Positions 23,937 through 32,774 of a stretch of 64,000 nucleotides of DNA are shown here, piece after piece. A program made the translations under genes and the position numbers. The stretch's first letter is position 1. The number at the start of each line of letters is the position of its first letter. The DNA comes from Alphaproteobacteria bacterium UBA998 (GTDB lineage Bacteria > Pseudomonadota > Alphaproteobacteria > Rickettsiales > UBA998). The stretch spans positions 7,755 through 71,754 of the forward strand of contig DBAY01000057.1 in assembly GCA_002291925.1 (NCBI GenBank), read 5' to 3'. Under the pieces are notes generated by a model that did no database searches, had not been told where the DNA came from, and was given only the letters and a program-made list of their open reading frames with translations.

Positions 23937-26447
23937 CTAGTGCAGGGTGGCCGTGGTACCCTGCTGCTGATCGCGGTTGAGCGCGAGCCGCTCGGTGAAG
24001 CTCGGGCGGCGGTCCTCTGGCGCGGGCTCATGCGATTCCGCATTCTGCTTGCCCGCCCGGCGCGCCTGTTCCTTGCGGCGGAAGTCTGAGATGTCGCGCG
24101 CCACGGCGGCCTTGGCGCCCAGTGCATTGGCGATATCGCCCGACAGCCCGTTATCGGCCAGATGCGCGTTCAGTACATCGAGGCCCAGTTTCTTCAGCTC
24201 GGCATGCAATCCTTTGCCGACAAAGCGCTCGCGCAGCTCTTTCTTGCATTTGGCCTTGTCCTGCTGGGGAATGCCGCCGTCACGGTAATATTTGTTGCGC
24301 ACCGCCAGCACATCGGCGGCGAACTGGTTGATGGTGGAATTAGGCTGCGTGCCAAACCACGGGCCCAGCACGCCCGCGGCCATCTCTTCCAGCTGGCGCG
24401 GTTCGCGATCCGGATTGTTGACGAGGTAATTGATCATGTAATCGCGCAGCTTGGCCGGGCCGAGCGGGTAGCGCGAATGGTTGTTTGACCAGACCTCTTT
24501 CACGCCCGGCAGCACCACCTTGCGGTCCGAGCCCAGCGTGAAGCGCGTACCTAAGTTCATGCCATAGCTGAAGGGCAGGAAATTTAGCCCCACGCCCACG
24601 TTGGTGAGCGACGTGGCCGAGGCAAGGTAACCCCACGGTTTTGACTGATCAAACGCGATGCGGGCCGAGTAATCGTCGATATATTCCGCCTTGCGCACCC
24701 GCTCGCGCGTCGGCTGGAAATACCAGTCCGAGCCCAGCTTGTTGCCGTAGAAGCCGAGCGCCGCGGGCACGGCCATGTGCAGCACCTTCATCCAGCGATC
24801 CGCCGCGCCTGCGCCATGGAAGTTGTAGTGCAGCAGCGGCTTTTCCGCGATTTTCCCCATCGCGGGCATGAATTTGGCGAGGCGGAATTCCGTCAGCCGC
24901 TCGCCGCGGATGCCCATGCCGGTCAGCAGTTCCATGCCCTTCATGCCGGTATAGAGCCCGGTGGCGAGGCTGAGGGCATTCTTCCAGCGATGCAGGCTGG
25001 GCGGGAAATTAAGCGCATTGCCCATCCATTCCACGAAATCCAGCGGCTTGCCGTTGACGATTGCAGCCACCCGGTGCGTGGGGCCGGGCTTGTGCGGGTC
25101 GCGCTCATCCGGCGTGGCGCCGCTCCACGAGCCCAGCGCCGCCATGCCGAGGAAACCGGCCCCTGCGGCCAAGCCAACCTTGCGGGCGGCTCGACTGCGC
25201 TCCGGCTGGGCGAGGACGTGGTCGCCCGTTTCCTCCAGCGCGCGGCCGACAGGCAGGCCCAGGCGCTGCGCTTCGGCGTAATGACGCGCATAAAAGCCCT
25301 TGGCGAAACTGTCGCGCAGTGCCTCGGTGTGGTTGCGGGCGCCTGCCCACTCGGCCACTTTCCCGAGCCAGCCATTCTCACCCGGCGTCAGGCTCTGGCG
25401 CACGGCCTGCCAGCTCGACATGTCCACCAGCTTGTGGTCCAGCAGGAAGGCCTCGAAACGTGTGTCGAGATACTCGCGCACGACATTGTCCAGCGCCTTC
25501 GCCTCCAGCCCGGAATCCTTCATGCGTTGCGCGTAGGCATGGATATCCTTGGCAAAAGCTTCCACCTGCGCGGGGTTCACATGCTTGACCCACGCATGCA
25601 GCACGCCGTTGGCCAGCTCCTTCAGTTCCGGCAATTCGCTGGCGGCGAGGTGCGGATTGTGCACCACGTGCGTGATGGCCTGCCGGACCATGTCCTCCGG
25701 GCCGAGGGGGGAATTGGCGGTGGTGCGCGTCAGGTGGCGCAGGGGGTTCTTGATCCAGCCTTCCCAGCCTTTTCCTGACTCGCCCAGCATGCTGGCCATG
25801 CCGACCTTGCGGCCGCCGCGCAGGCCGAACAGGGCTCCCAGCGACGAAGCGTAGTTGCCGGGCCATGGCAGAAGGTTGAAGCCGGAGGCGGAGCCAAACA
25901 GCGAGGAGCCGGCGGTGGCCGCTGCCCACGGCTCGGCATGCCGCATCGAGATGGTGCGGTCCGCGTCGGCGATGGTGAAGCCGCTGCGCTCCGCAAGGGG
26001 CGTGCTGGGTAGGTGCTTGCCGGCAAGGGCGGATTTCTCCAGCTGCGCCGCCAGTTCCATGCGCTCGCGGAAGAAAATGCGACTGGAGGTCAGTACGCCC
26101 ACCGCGCCCAGCACGGCCGGGGCCATGTTGTCGATGGCGTGCAACCAACGGTCGCGCGGGTCGTCTGAGTAAACATTGTAATTCACCAGCCCGTGCAGGG
26201 GCCGCAGGGGCAGGGGCACATCCTCCTTCGCCAGCGGCGTGCCGTCCGGCGTATGGCCGACGATGACGTTCATCAGCTCCCGCCCGGCGAGCAGGCCTAC
26301 GGAAAGGCCGGTGGCGTTGTAGAGCCGGTGCAGTCCCGGCGGTACGAACAGGCCCTTGACGAACACATACTCCATCGGCGCCAGCAGCGCGGCGGACGCC
26401 GTGCGGCGGGCGGCAGCGGAAGGGGTGGGAGCGACGTGGATGGTCAA
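23937..26447 (-). CDS. Large orphan protein built from two tandem copies of one unit
   Basis: The 836-residue protein matches no family I know. It contains two copies of a unit roughly 350 residues long, offset by about 446. PPGLHRLYNATGLSVGLLAG (36-55) matches PPSLHRWKNALSLATGLYTG (482-501). The same holds for DRWLHAIDNMAPAVLGAVG (99) and DRWMKVLHMAVPAALGFYG (550), NLLPWPGNYASSLGALFGL (191) and NFLPFSYGMNLGTRFTLGS (622), and PLGPEDMVRQAITHVVHNP (247) and PLGPAKLRDYMINYLVNNP (661). Several segments are hydrophobic, but no signal peptide is evident. The last 50 residues are charged. The first codon is TTG at 26447; the ATG at 26375 is an alternative, and neither has a good ribosome-binding site. 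It is divergent from the 684-residue orphan across 238 bp. Confidence 0.75.
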   Translation of the reverse strand: MTIHVAPTPSAAARRTASAALLAPMEYVFVKGLFVPPGLHRLYNATGLSVGLLAGRELMNVIVGHTPDGTPLAKEDVPLPLRPLHGLVNYNVYSDDPRDRWLHAIDNMAPAVLGAVGVLTSSRIFFRERMELAAQLEKSALAGKHLPSTPLAERSGFTIADADRTISMRHAEPWAAATAGSSLFGSASGFNLLPWPGNYASSLGALFGLRGGRKVGMASMLGESGKGWEGWIKNPLRHLTRTTANSPLGPEDMVRQAITHVVHNPHLAASELPELKELANGVLHAWVKHVNPAQVEAFAKDIHAYAQRMKDSGLEAKALDNVVREYLDTRFEAFLLDHKLVDMSSWQAVRQSLTPGENGWLGKVAEWAGARNHTEALRDSFAKGFYARHYAEAQRLGLPVGRALEETGDHVLAQPERSRAARKVGLAAGAGFLGMAALGSWSGATPDERDPHKPGPTHRVAAIVNGKPLDFVEWMGNALNFPPSLHRWKNALSLATGLYTGMKGMELLTGMGIRGERLTEFRLAKFMPAMGKIAEKPLLHYNFHGAGAADRWMKVLHMAVPAALGFYGNKLGSDWYFQPTRERVRKAEYIDDYSARIAFDQSKPWGYLASATSLTNVGVGLNFLPFSYGMNLGTRFTLGSDRKVVLPGVKEVWSNNHSRYPLGPAKLRDYMINYLVNNPDREPRQLEEMAAGVLGPWFGTQPNSTINQFAADVLAVRNKYYRDGGIPQQDKAKCKKELRERFVGKGLHAELKKLGLDVLNAHLADNGLSGDIANALGAKAAVARDISDFRRKEQARRAGKQNAESHEPAPEDRRPSFTERLALNRDQQQGTTATLH

Positions 26448-26685
26448 GGCGACACTCGATGCGGGAGAAAGCCCTTTTAGAATACTACACCGGCGCGCCT
26501 CTCACACGCGCACGAACGCTTCTGCGGGCGGAACTTCATTAAACTGTCACAAAACGGCAAAAAATGCTGCGGTTGCGAAGGTTTGCAGGGGTGGCAGGCG
26601 TGCGGACTGTCATGAAATCTTCATGTTTGCGAAAGACGGGCAATGGTAAAATCCATGGTGTGGAAATCTGCCCGAAGCTTGCCCG

Positions 26686-28740
26686 GTGATTGAACGCTCA
26701 CCCACTGCCAGCCCCCCCGATGCCTCGCGCGAGGGCGCGAAGGACGAGGCACGCCCGGCGCAACCGCAACGTGCCTATGCGCGTTTCTTCGCCCCGAATT
26801 ACGACGTCAATCACAGCGCGCGGCTGTTCCAGTCGCATTACGAAAATGTCTGGGACAGCGAGCGCGACCAGAACCGCCACCCGCGCTGGATGGACTCCAT
26901 GGGCGGCCGCCTCGCCATGCGCCTCTTCAGCCGCGGGGTCATGGGCGCGGCGTTTCTTACGGCGGGTAATTATGTTCTGTCCAAATACGTTCCCGCCAGC
27001 GCGCTTTCACACAGCTGGAAGCTAGCGGATGGTACAACGGTAAAGGCTTCTGAGTACCTTAAGGAAGCTGATAAAACAAAACACATCATTTCCAAGGCAC
27101 TGCATCCGATTGCGAAGTCTTATGATGTTCTCATCGGCCGACCGATCGAGTATCTTTTCGGCAAGGAAGCAGTCACTTTCCGCCGCCAGCGCGACTTCGC
27201 CGTCTCCAGCCACTATCAGAGCATGGGCCGCACCTATGGCGAAGAGGCGGTAGCCATCACGCTGGACTTTGCGCTAGGCAGCATCGGCGATGCGTGGGGC
27301 CGACGTATTGCAGGCATTTTAGATCCCAACGTCAAGAAAAGCTGGCTGAAGGAAGACGGGCACATCGACTGGAAGGACTTCGCCAAATCCACCGGCAAGG
27401 CTGCCTTCGATATCCTGTCCTACAACCAGGCGGAAGACTGGTTCGCGGCCATTCCCTACGTCTACCAGATGAAGGGCCAGCGCCTCCTGCTGGACCGTTA
27501 CCATCGCGGCGCTCGGCTGGCGATTTCAGAGGGCAGTTTCGGTGGTGCCTTCGAGGTGGATCAGCACGGCAAGATTCGCAGTGACTATGCCATCGCCGGG
27601 GCCGTCGACCTGCATTTCCGCTTCACCGGCTACAACGTGTATACCCTGCTTTACCGCGATCTTTTCCAGCATGTGAAGCATGTGTTTGAGCACCGCAAGG
27701 ACGAGGAAAAACCGCATCATGAGCGCGGATTCTTCTCGGAAACGGGCAAGTACCTCGCCAAGACGGCGATCAAGGCGACCACGTACATGACGCCCGCCAT
27801 GCCCTTCTTCTGGATTCCCCGCGTTTCCAGCGCACGTGCCGAGGGTTCGCGTATCTTCCCCGGCGCAATGCCGGAGCAGGATGCATTCGTTATGAAGCAG
27901 ACGCGAAATGCAGATGGCACCTTTGCCCGTGGAAGCAAGTTCAGCCATTTTGACCGCAAGCTCGGTGATAACCAGATGAAGCTCTCGCTAAACGGTTCAC
28001 GTATTCTTCGAACAGAAGAATACAGCCCCGGATTCAGCCCATTCAGCCGCGCCCAGAACCACACCGCTTTCTCTGCGTTCCTGCGCCCGTTCGGCATTGC
28101 CTCGGATGTGGCGGGCACCGGTCTGGCCAAGGTGGCGCAGGCAGGAAACCGGGCGATTGGCAGTCCTTTCAGGGAAGCTGGCGTGCATGAAGCAATGCAT
28201 CGCTATTTCAACAATGCCTACTCCTACACGCCCTACATGATGGCCAAGTACGAAACCGCCAACTGGTGGGATACGCCGCAGATGGACGCTTCCATCTACC
28301 GCGTGCTGGACGGGCTGGATCATGGCAAATGGAGCGAGGTGAAGGCCGGGGTGAAGGATTACTGGCAGGTGCTGAAGCGCAAGCCGGTTTCCGCCGAGAC
28401 GGAAGCCATGACCTACGAGCCGCGCGGCCTCATCAACTCGCAGCGCCACGGGCAGGATAGCGAGAACCGCCGCGATGGCCGCCTTCAGAAGAGTTTCGCC
28501 GACACCCAGCGCGAGAACCGCATCGCCCGCCGCAAGGCCGAGCAGGGGCAGGCCAACGACAAGGCGCCGATTCAGGTGGACGCCGCCACCGCGCAGGTGG
28601 CGCAACAGATGTGGACGACTCCGGATGCTAGGCCGGATAACCAGATTCAGCCGAAAAACGAAAACGGCTGGCAGGCCTATGAAATCAGCCGCTTGCAGCA
28701 GCGTGAGCGCGGCGCCCCGCCGGGTGCGACTGTGCATTGA
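26686..28740 (+). CDS. Large orphan protein of unknown function
   Basis: A 684-residue protein with a disordered, charged N-terminus (residues 1-35), several moderately hydrophobic helices (for example SRGVMGAAFLTAGNYVLSKY near 85-105, and MTPAMPFFWIPRVSS), and a charged, Gln/Arg-rich C-terminal 120 residues. It is rich in Tyr, His and Arg. I do not recognise a domain. It starts with a GTG at 26686 and has no obvious ribosome-binding site. Its divergent partner is the duplicated 836-residue orphan. Both end in similar low-complexity tails (TTATLH and GATVH), but I see no global similarity between them. Confidence 0.72.
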   Translation: MIERSPTASPPDASREGAKDEARPAQPQRAYARFFAPNYDVNHSARLFQSHYENVWDSERDQNRHPRWMDSMGGRLAMRLFSRGVMGAAFLTAGNYVLSKYVPASALSHSWKLADGTTVKASEYLKEADKTKHIISKALHPIAKSYDVLIGRPIEYLFGKEAVTFRRQRDFAVSSHYQSMGRTYGEEAVAITLDFALGSIGDAWGRRIAGILDPNVKKSWLKEDGHIDWKDFAKSTGKAAFDILSYNQAEDWFAAIPYVYQMKGQRLLLDRYHRGARLAISEGSFGGAFEVDQHGKIRSDYAIAGAVDLHFRFTGYNVYTLLYRDLFQHVKHVFEHRKDEEKPHHERGFFSETGKYLAKTAIKATTYMTPAMPFFWIPRVSSARAEGSRIFPGAMPEQDAFVMKQTRNADGTFARGSKFSHFDRKLGDNQMKLSLNGSRILRTEEYSPGFSPFSRAQNHTAFSAFLRPFGIASDVAGTGLAKVAQAGNRAIGSPFREAGVHEAMHRYFNNAYSYTPYMMAKYETANWWDTPQMDASIYRVLDGLDHGKWSEVKAGVKDYWQVLKRKPVSAETEAMTYEPRGLINSQRHGQDSENRRDGRLQKSFADTQRENRIARRKAEQGQANDKAPIQVDAATAQVAQQMWTTPDARPDNQIQPKNENGWQAYEISRLQQRERGAPPGATVH

Positions 28741-28801
28741 CATGCTTTCTGCTTGGCGTAGGCAGGGATAGCCTCTAGGGTAGCCGCCAGAAGGTCTTCC
28801 C

Positions 28802-29470
28802 ATGCTGCCTGTCACGATCTCCCGCACGTTTCACACCCTTAGCCAGCCTTATTTCCTGCGGCTGCTGATGCTGAGCATCGGCGTGACACTCGGATGTTTC
28901 CTGCTGCTTTCTTTCGCGGCAGGGATGGTATTTCAGCATGTCTCACTGTTTCAGGACACCTGGCTGGACCGCCTGGCCGATGTGGCAGGCACGCTGATGG
29001 TGATGGCGGCAGGCTGGTTCCTTTTTCCCATCGTGGTGCCGCTGATTGCGATTGTTTTTCAGGAGCAGGTGGCCAACCAGATTGACCGGGAGGAGTATGG
29101 CTTCACCCCCGAAAGCAGCCTGCCACTGGGGCCGGAACTGGTGCATGGCCTGAAGCTCAGCCTTCTGGCGCTGGGGCTGAACCTGGCCTGCCTGCCGCTG
29201 TATTTCACGGTGATATTGTTTCCCGTCGCCTATTATTCGCTGAACGGCTACCTGCTGGGCCGCGAATTCTTCGAGATGATCGCCGCCCGTGAGAAAGGCC
29301 GCCCCGCCGCCACCGCGCTGCGCAAGCGTTACGCCACCCGCGTCTTTACCGGCGGCGTGCTAATCGTGCTTATGAGCACGCTTCCCTTGATCAATCTGAT
29401 TGCGCCCTTTGCCGGCATTGCGCTGATGACGCATTTGTATCGGGCGACCTCAGAATCTGCTCCTTTATAA
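28802..29470 (+). CDS. EI24/CysZ-like membrane protein
   Basis: A 222-residue protein with about four to five transmembrane segments: LMLSIGVTLGCFLLLSFAAG, DVAGTLMVMAAGWFLFPIVV, LSLLALGLNLACLPLYFTVI and VLIVLMSTLPLINLIAPFAG. FPIVVPLIAIVFQEQVANQI and the conserved FPVAYYSLNGYLLGREFFEM region match the EI24 domain that includes the sulfate transporter CysZ. The substrate is not known, and no sulfur genes lie beside it. Confidence 0.82.
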   Translation: MLPVTISRTFHTLSQPYFLRLLMLSIGVTLGCFLLLSFAAGMVFQHVSLFQDTWLDRLADVAGTLMVMAAGWFLFPIVVPLIAIVFQEQVANQIDREEYGFTPESSLPLGPELVHGLKLSLLALGLNLACLPLYFTVILFPVAYYSLNGYLLGREFFEMIAAREKGRPAATALRKRYATRVFTGGVLIVLMSTLPLINLIAPFAGIALMTHLYRATSESAPL

Positions 29471-29527
29471 AGCCTGATTGGGCCAAACGATCACCGTTTC
29501 TAAAGACTGCACCGCGCTCAGAGGGTA

Positions 29528-29767
29528 TTAAAAATACTTTTTTGCAAAAGATCTGCCGGAAGCAGTTTTCAGATATGCTTCAAACTTATCAGCCTTATTA
29601 CCATCAGAAAAGGCAAGATAGCCAACAAGCTTCCAAGGCATATACTTCTTTGTGTGAATGGATTCACCCTTGTTATACTCTACGTAGCGCCTTTTTAGAT
29701 CAGTGGTGCAGCCAGTATAGTATCGGTCAGGCTGGGATTCGCTTCGCAGCATGTAGACATACTTCAT
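29528..29767 (-). CDS. GIY-YIG domain protein
   Basis: A 79-residue single-domain protein. YVYMLRSESQPDRYYTGCTT is the GIY-YIG motif (VYMLRS...YYTG), followed by DLKRRYVEYNKGES with the catalytic Arg. KLVGYLAFSDGNKADKFEAY carries the conserved Glu (E) before the C-terminal KTASGRSFAKKYF. Small proteins of this group are putative nucleases (UPF0213-like). Base composition is lower in GC than its neighbours, which hints at transfer. Confidence 0.85.
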   Translation of the reverse strand: MKYVYMLRSESQPDRYYTGCTTDLKRRYVEYNKGESIHTKKYMPWKLVGYLAFSDGNKADKFEAYLKTASGRSFAKKYF

Positions 29768-29858
29768 AAAAGTCCGCCTTCGCCCTGCAGGCTTCGTCGT
29801 GACATCCGCTTCGCACGCTCCGGCTTAGATTAGGGTATACCCAATCACGCCGTAGCTA

Positions 29859-29879
29859 ATTTTTGCCTTCGGCAAAAAT
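29859..29879. terminator. Bidirectional hairpin terminator downstream of tRNA-Pro
   Basis: ATTTTTGCC and GGCAAAAAT form a perfect 9-bp stem around a 3-base loop. T-runs occur on both strands. It sits 12 bases past the 3' end of tRNA-Pro on the minus strand. Confidence 0.65.
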
Positions 29880-29891
29880 AGCGAAGGTGGA

Positions 29892-29968
29892 TGGTCGGGG
29901 TGGAGAGATTCGAACTCCCGACCCTCTGCTCCCAAAGCAGATGCGCTACCAGGCTGCGCTACACCCCG
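29892..29968 (-). tRNA. tRNA-Pro(TGG)
   Basis: A 77-nt tRNA with encoded CCA on the minus strand. The reverse complement begins CGGGGTGTAGCGCAGCCTGG, the anticodon loop is TTTGGGA with anticodon TGG, and the T-arm is GGGAGTTCGAATCTCTC. Confidence 0.95.
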
Positions 29969-30026
29969 ACTGGGGTCGAATCATAGCAATCGTCGCGCCC
30001 TGGGCAAGCTCAGAGTGCGCCGCTTA

Positions 30027-30054
30027 TTGACTCCGTGGCCGCAGGCGATATGGT
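30027..30054 (+). promoter_or_regulatory. Candidate sigma-70 promoter for dapA
   Basis: TTGACT at 30027-30032 and TATGGT at 30049-30054 are separated by 16 bases, 27 bases before the dapA start. Pattern match only. Confidence 0.45.
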
Positions 30055-30081
30055 GCGGCGTTGTTGACGAAAGGGCTGACG

Positions 30082-30960
30082 ATGGCAGAGATTTGGGGTT
30101 CATATGTGGCGCTGGTGACGCCATTCCGTGATGGCGGGCTGGATGAGCGCGCGTTCGCCGATCTGGTGGAATGGCACATTGCCGAGGGCACGCACGGGCT
30201 TGTCCCCTGCGGCACGACGGGCGAATCGCCGACGCTGAGCCATGCTGAACATGCCCGCCTCATTGAGCTGTGCATCGAGGTGGCGGGCGGGCGCATTCCC
30301 GTCATGGCGGGCACCGGCTCCAACTCCACCGAGGAGGCCATCGCCTTCATTCGCCATGCGGAAAAAGCGGGGGCCAGCTCGGCGCTGGTGGTGGCGCCCT
30401 ATTATAACAAGCCGACGCAGGAAGGGCTCTACCGCCACTACAAGGCCATCCATGACGCGAGCGGTCTGCCCATTATCATCTATAACATTCCCGGCCGTTC
30501 GGTGATCAACATCACCGACGAAACGCTGGCACGGCTGGCAGAATTGCCGCGCATCGCCGGGGTGAAGGATGCCACGGGTGATCTTGCCCGTGTCAGCACG
30601 CTGCGGCGGCGCATCGGCAACCGGCTGGCGCTGCTCTCCGGCGAGGATATGACCGCCGTCGGCTTCAACGCGCAGGGCGGGCAGGGCTGCATTTCCGTGA
30701 CGGCCAACATCATGCCGCGCGCCTGTGCCGAGCTGCAGCGCCTGACGCGCGAAGGCCGCTACGCCGAAGCGCTGGCCGTGCAGGACAGCCTTCAGCCGTT
30801 GCATGAGGTGATGTTCATTGAAACCAACCCGAGCCCGGTAAAATACGCGCTGGGCCTCATGGGCCGCATCCAGCCGGACGTGCGCCTGCCGCTGGCCGAG
30901 CCCACCACGGCCAGCCAAGCCTTGATAAAGGCGGCACTGGCGCAGGCCGGGCTGGTCTAG
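30082..30960 (+). CDS. dapA: 4-hydroxy-tetrahydrodipicolinate synthase
   Basis: A 292-residue TIM-barrel aldolase that joins pyruvate and aspartate semialdehyde for lysine and diaminopimelate synthesis. It shows GSYVALVTPFRDGGLDE, VPCGTTGESPTLSH, the Tyr in YNIPGRSV and the Schiff-base Lys in IAGVKDATGDL. I chose the ATG at 30082 after AAAGGG, over an ATG-like start at 30061. smpB begins six bases after the stop. Confidence 0.95.
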   Translation: MAEIWGSYVALVTPFRDGGLDERAFADLVEWHIAEGTHGLVPCGTTGESPTLSHAEHARLIELCIEVAGGRIPVMAGTGSNSTEEAIAFIRHAEKAGASSALVVAPYYNKPTQEGLYRHYKAIHDASGLPIIIYNIPGRSVINITDETLARLAELPRIAGVKDATGDLARVSTLRRRIGNRLALLSGEDMTAVGFNAQGGQGCISVTANIMPRACAELQRLTREGRYAEALAVQDSLQPLHEVMFIETNPSPVKYALGLMGRIQPDVRLPLAEPTTASQALIKAALAQAGLV

Positions 30961-30966
30961 CCCCGC

Positions 30967-31440
30967 ATGGCTGCCAAGAACAAGCCCTCTGAGGTGCAGG
31001 CGATTCTGAATCGTCGGGCGCGCTTTGACTATCACATCGAGGATGAGTTGGAGGTGGGCATCGTGCTGGTGGGCAGCGAGGTGAAGTCGCTCCGCGCCGG
31101 CAAGGCAAACCTGCAGGACGCCTACGCCGTGGAGCGTGATGAGGAAATCTGGCTGATGAATGCCCAGATTGCCGAATATCCCGGCGCCAACCGGTTCAAT
31201 CACGAGCCGCGCCGTCCACGCAAGCTGCTGCTGCATCGCCAGCAGATCCGCAAGCTGGTGGGTAAGTTAAGGGTGAAGGGCTATACACTGGTGCCAATAC
31301 GCATGTATTTTAACGCGCGTGGTAAGGTGAAAGTAATGATTGGCCTTGGCAAGGGTAAGAAAGAGTTCGACAAGCGCGACAGCATCAAGGAGCGTGAATG
31401 GGCGCGCGAAAAGGCCCGCGCGGTGCGGACGCATCCGTAG
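30967..31440 (+). CDS. smpB: SsrA-binding protein SmpB
   Basis: A 157-residue partner of tmRNA in trans-translation. It shows NRRARFDYHIEDELEVGIVL, GSEVKSLRAGKANLQDAYA, RKLLLHRQQIRKLVGK and the basic tail KGKKEFDKRDSIKEREWARE. It sits six bases downstream of dapA and is probably co-transcribed. No tmRNA gene was recognised in the window. Confidence 0.96.
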   Translation: MAAKNKPSEVQAILNRRARFDYHIEDELEVGIVLVGSEVKSLRAGKANLQDAYAVERDEEIWLMNAQIAEYPGANRFNHEPRRPRKLLLHRQQIRKLVGKLRVKGYTLVPIRMYFNARGKVKVMIGLGKGKKEFDKRDSIKEREWAREKARAVRTHP

Positions 31441-31500
31441 AACGGGGCGGATGCACCCATGAAACGTAAGGAAACCCTTATGTTCCGCCTGGCTTCTGCC

Positions 31501-31530
31501 TTGACTCGCGGCACCGACGCGGCCTAGAGT
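31501..31530 (+). promoter_or_regulatory. Candidate sigma-70 promoter
   Basis: TTGACT (31501-31506) and TAGAGT (31525-31530) with an 18-base spacer, 20 bases before the next start codon. AAGAGGGG serves as ribosome-binding site. Confidence 0.55.
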
Positions 31531-31550
31531 AATGCCAAGAGGGGCACTAG

Positions 31551-32774
31551 ATGTTTGAAGGTTTCCGCAAGCTGTTTACGGCCGAGGATTGGATGCCGGC
31601 GCGCCGCGTCCTGCAGCGCGATGCCGACTGGTGGAACAAGCTTCGCAATGATTGCTCCCTGCGCTTCGGTTTCATGGCGCAGAAGGACCTCTCCGGCAAG
31701 AAGCTCGATATCGGCGAGAATACGCTTTACCAGTTCGGCAGCGGGCGGTTCATTTCGCACCAGCTCTCGGAAGAGGGCAGACCCGTCTGCCAGATGATCG
31801 TGGCGAGCGCCGGGCATAACCAGGTCTATCTCGCCATTTCGCGCCTGCTGGGGACGCGTGACATCATAAATCTCTTCGCCGAGGACGAATTCGCCGCCCT
31901 GCCGGATCTCAGCCGCTTCACGAAGCTCTACGTGCGCGAGCATACGCCCGGCGTGAAGGACTGGGTGACCATGCAATACCACCGCCGCATCGACGGCGTG
32001 CGTGGGCAGAAAACCACCACGGCCGGCACCCGTACCTTTAGCTATTTCCTCTTTGTCAGCGAGGCCAATGACAAGGCGTTGGAAATTGAGTGGTTCGATG
32101 ACGGGGAGTATGAAGTCTACGCAACCGTCTACCGGCCTGTCTCTGACATCGTGCAGGTGAATCACGAGCGCCGCGCCCAGCCGCGGGTTTCCGCCGCCGC
32201 GCAAGCGACGGGGCAGGGGCCGCGCCTGCAGGCCTCCGAGCCGCAGGGCCCGAGCGCTGAAATCATCTCGCTGGCCGAGGTCAAGAAAGAGGCCGAGCCT
32301 GCCGTGGCCGAACTGGCGGATGCCTGGACGGAGGAAGAGGTGCCATCGGAAGAGATGGCGCCGGAGGAGGCGGTTGAGGAAACCACCATCTCCCGCCTGC
32401 CCAGCGTGGAGGCGGAAGATTTGCCCTCCGTGGCGACGTTTACGCCGCGTGATTTGCGGTCGCAGGCGGTAGGCGACGATGCCAGCCTTACCTGCAATAT
32501 CCGCGTGGCGGCGAAAATCATCGATGAAGCGCTGCGTAATGACATGCAGCTGGTGGATATCGTCCGCCGCGTGCTGGGGCTGCCGGTGGCGATCAGCGAG
32601 TCCATCAATTTCCACCTCCCGCTGACCGAGCAGGATTACCGCACGCTCGCCGACCGCTATGGGGTATCGCCGCAGGACCGGGAAGCCATCCGCGAGTATA
32701 TCATCGAAGATTTGATTGATTTCACCGGTGAGCGCGAGGCGATGGAGCGTCCGCGCCGCGCGAGCCACGGGTAA
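31551..32774 (+). CDS. Hypothetical protein with acidic linker
   Basis: The 407-residue protein has an N-terminal globular half (1-200), for example WWNKLRNDCSLRFGFMAQKD and FTKLYVREHTPGVKDWVTMQ. An acidic, Glu/Ala-rich linker (about 225-300) follows, then a helical C-terminal domain (LVDIVRRVLGLPVAISESIN to EYIIEDLIDFTGERE). There is no signal peptide or membrane segment. I do not recognise either domain. The gloB start codon directly abuts the stop (TAAATG), so the pair is an operon behind its own promoter. Confidence 0.72.
   Translation: MFEGFRKLFTAEDWMPARRVLQRDADWWNKLRNDCSLRFGFMAQKDLSGKKLDIGENTLYQFGSGRFISHQLSEEGRPVCQMIVASAGHNQVYLAISRLLGTRDIINLFAEDEFAALPDLSRFTKLYVREHTPGVKDWVTMQYHRRIDGVRGQKTTTAGTRTFSYFLFVSEANDKALEIEWFDDGEYEVYATVYRPVSDIVQVNHERRAQPRVSAAAQATGQGPRLQASEPQGPSAEIISLAEVKKEAEPAVAELADAWTEEEVPSEEMAPEEAVEETTISRLPSVEAEDLPSVATFTPRDLRSQAVGDDASLTCNIRVAAKIIDEALRNDMQLVDIVRRVLGLPVAISESINFHLPLTEQDYRTLADRYGVSPQDREAIREYIIEDLIDFTGEREAMERPRRASHG

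Noticed and set aside
23621..28740. Possible type IV secretion signal at the shared His-ending C-termini of the orphan proteins and the Nudix protein
   Set aside because: The tails (TTATLH, GATVH, PAGRMH) are too short and low-complexity for a claim, and no secretion genes are present.
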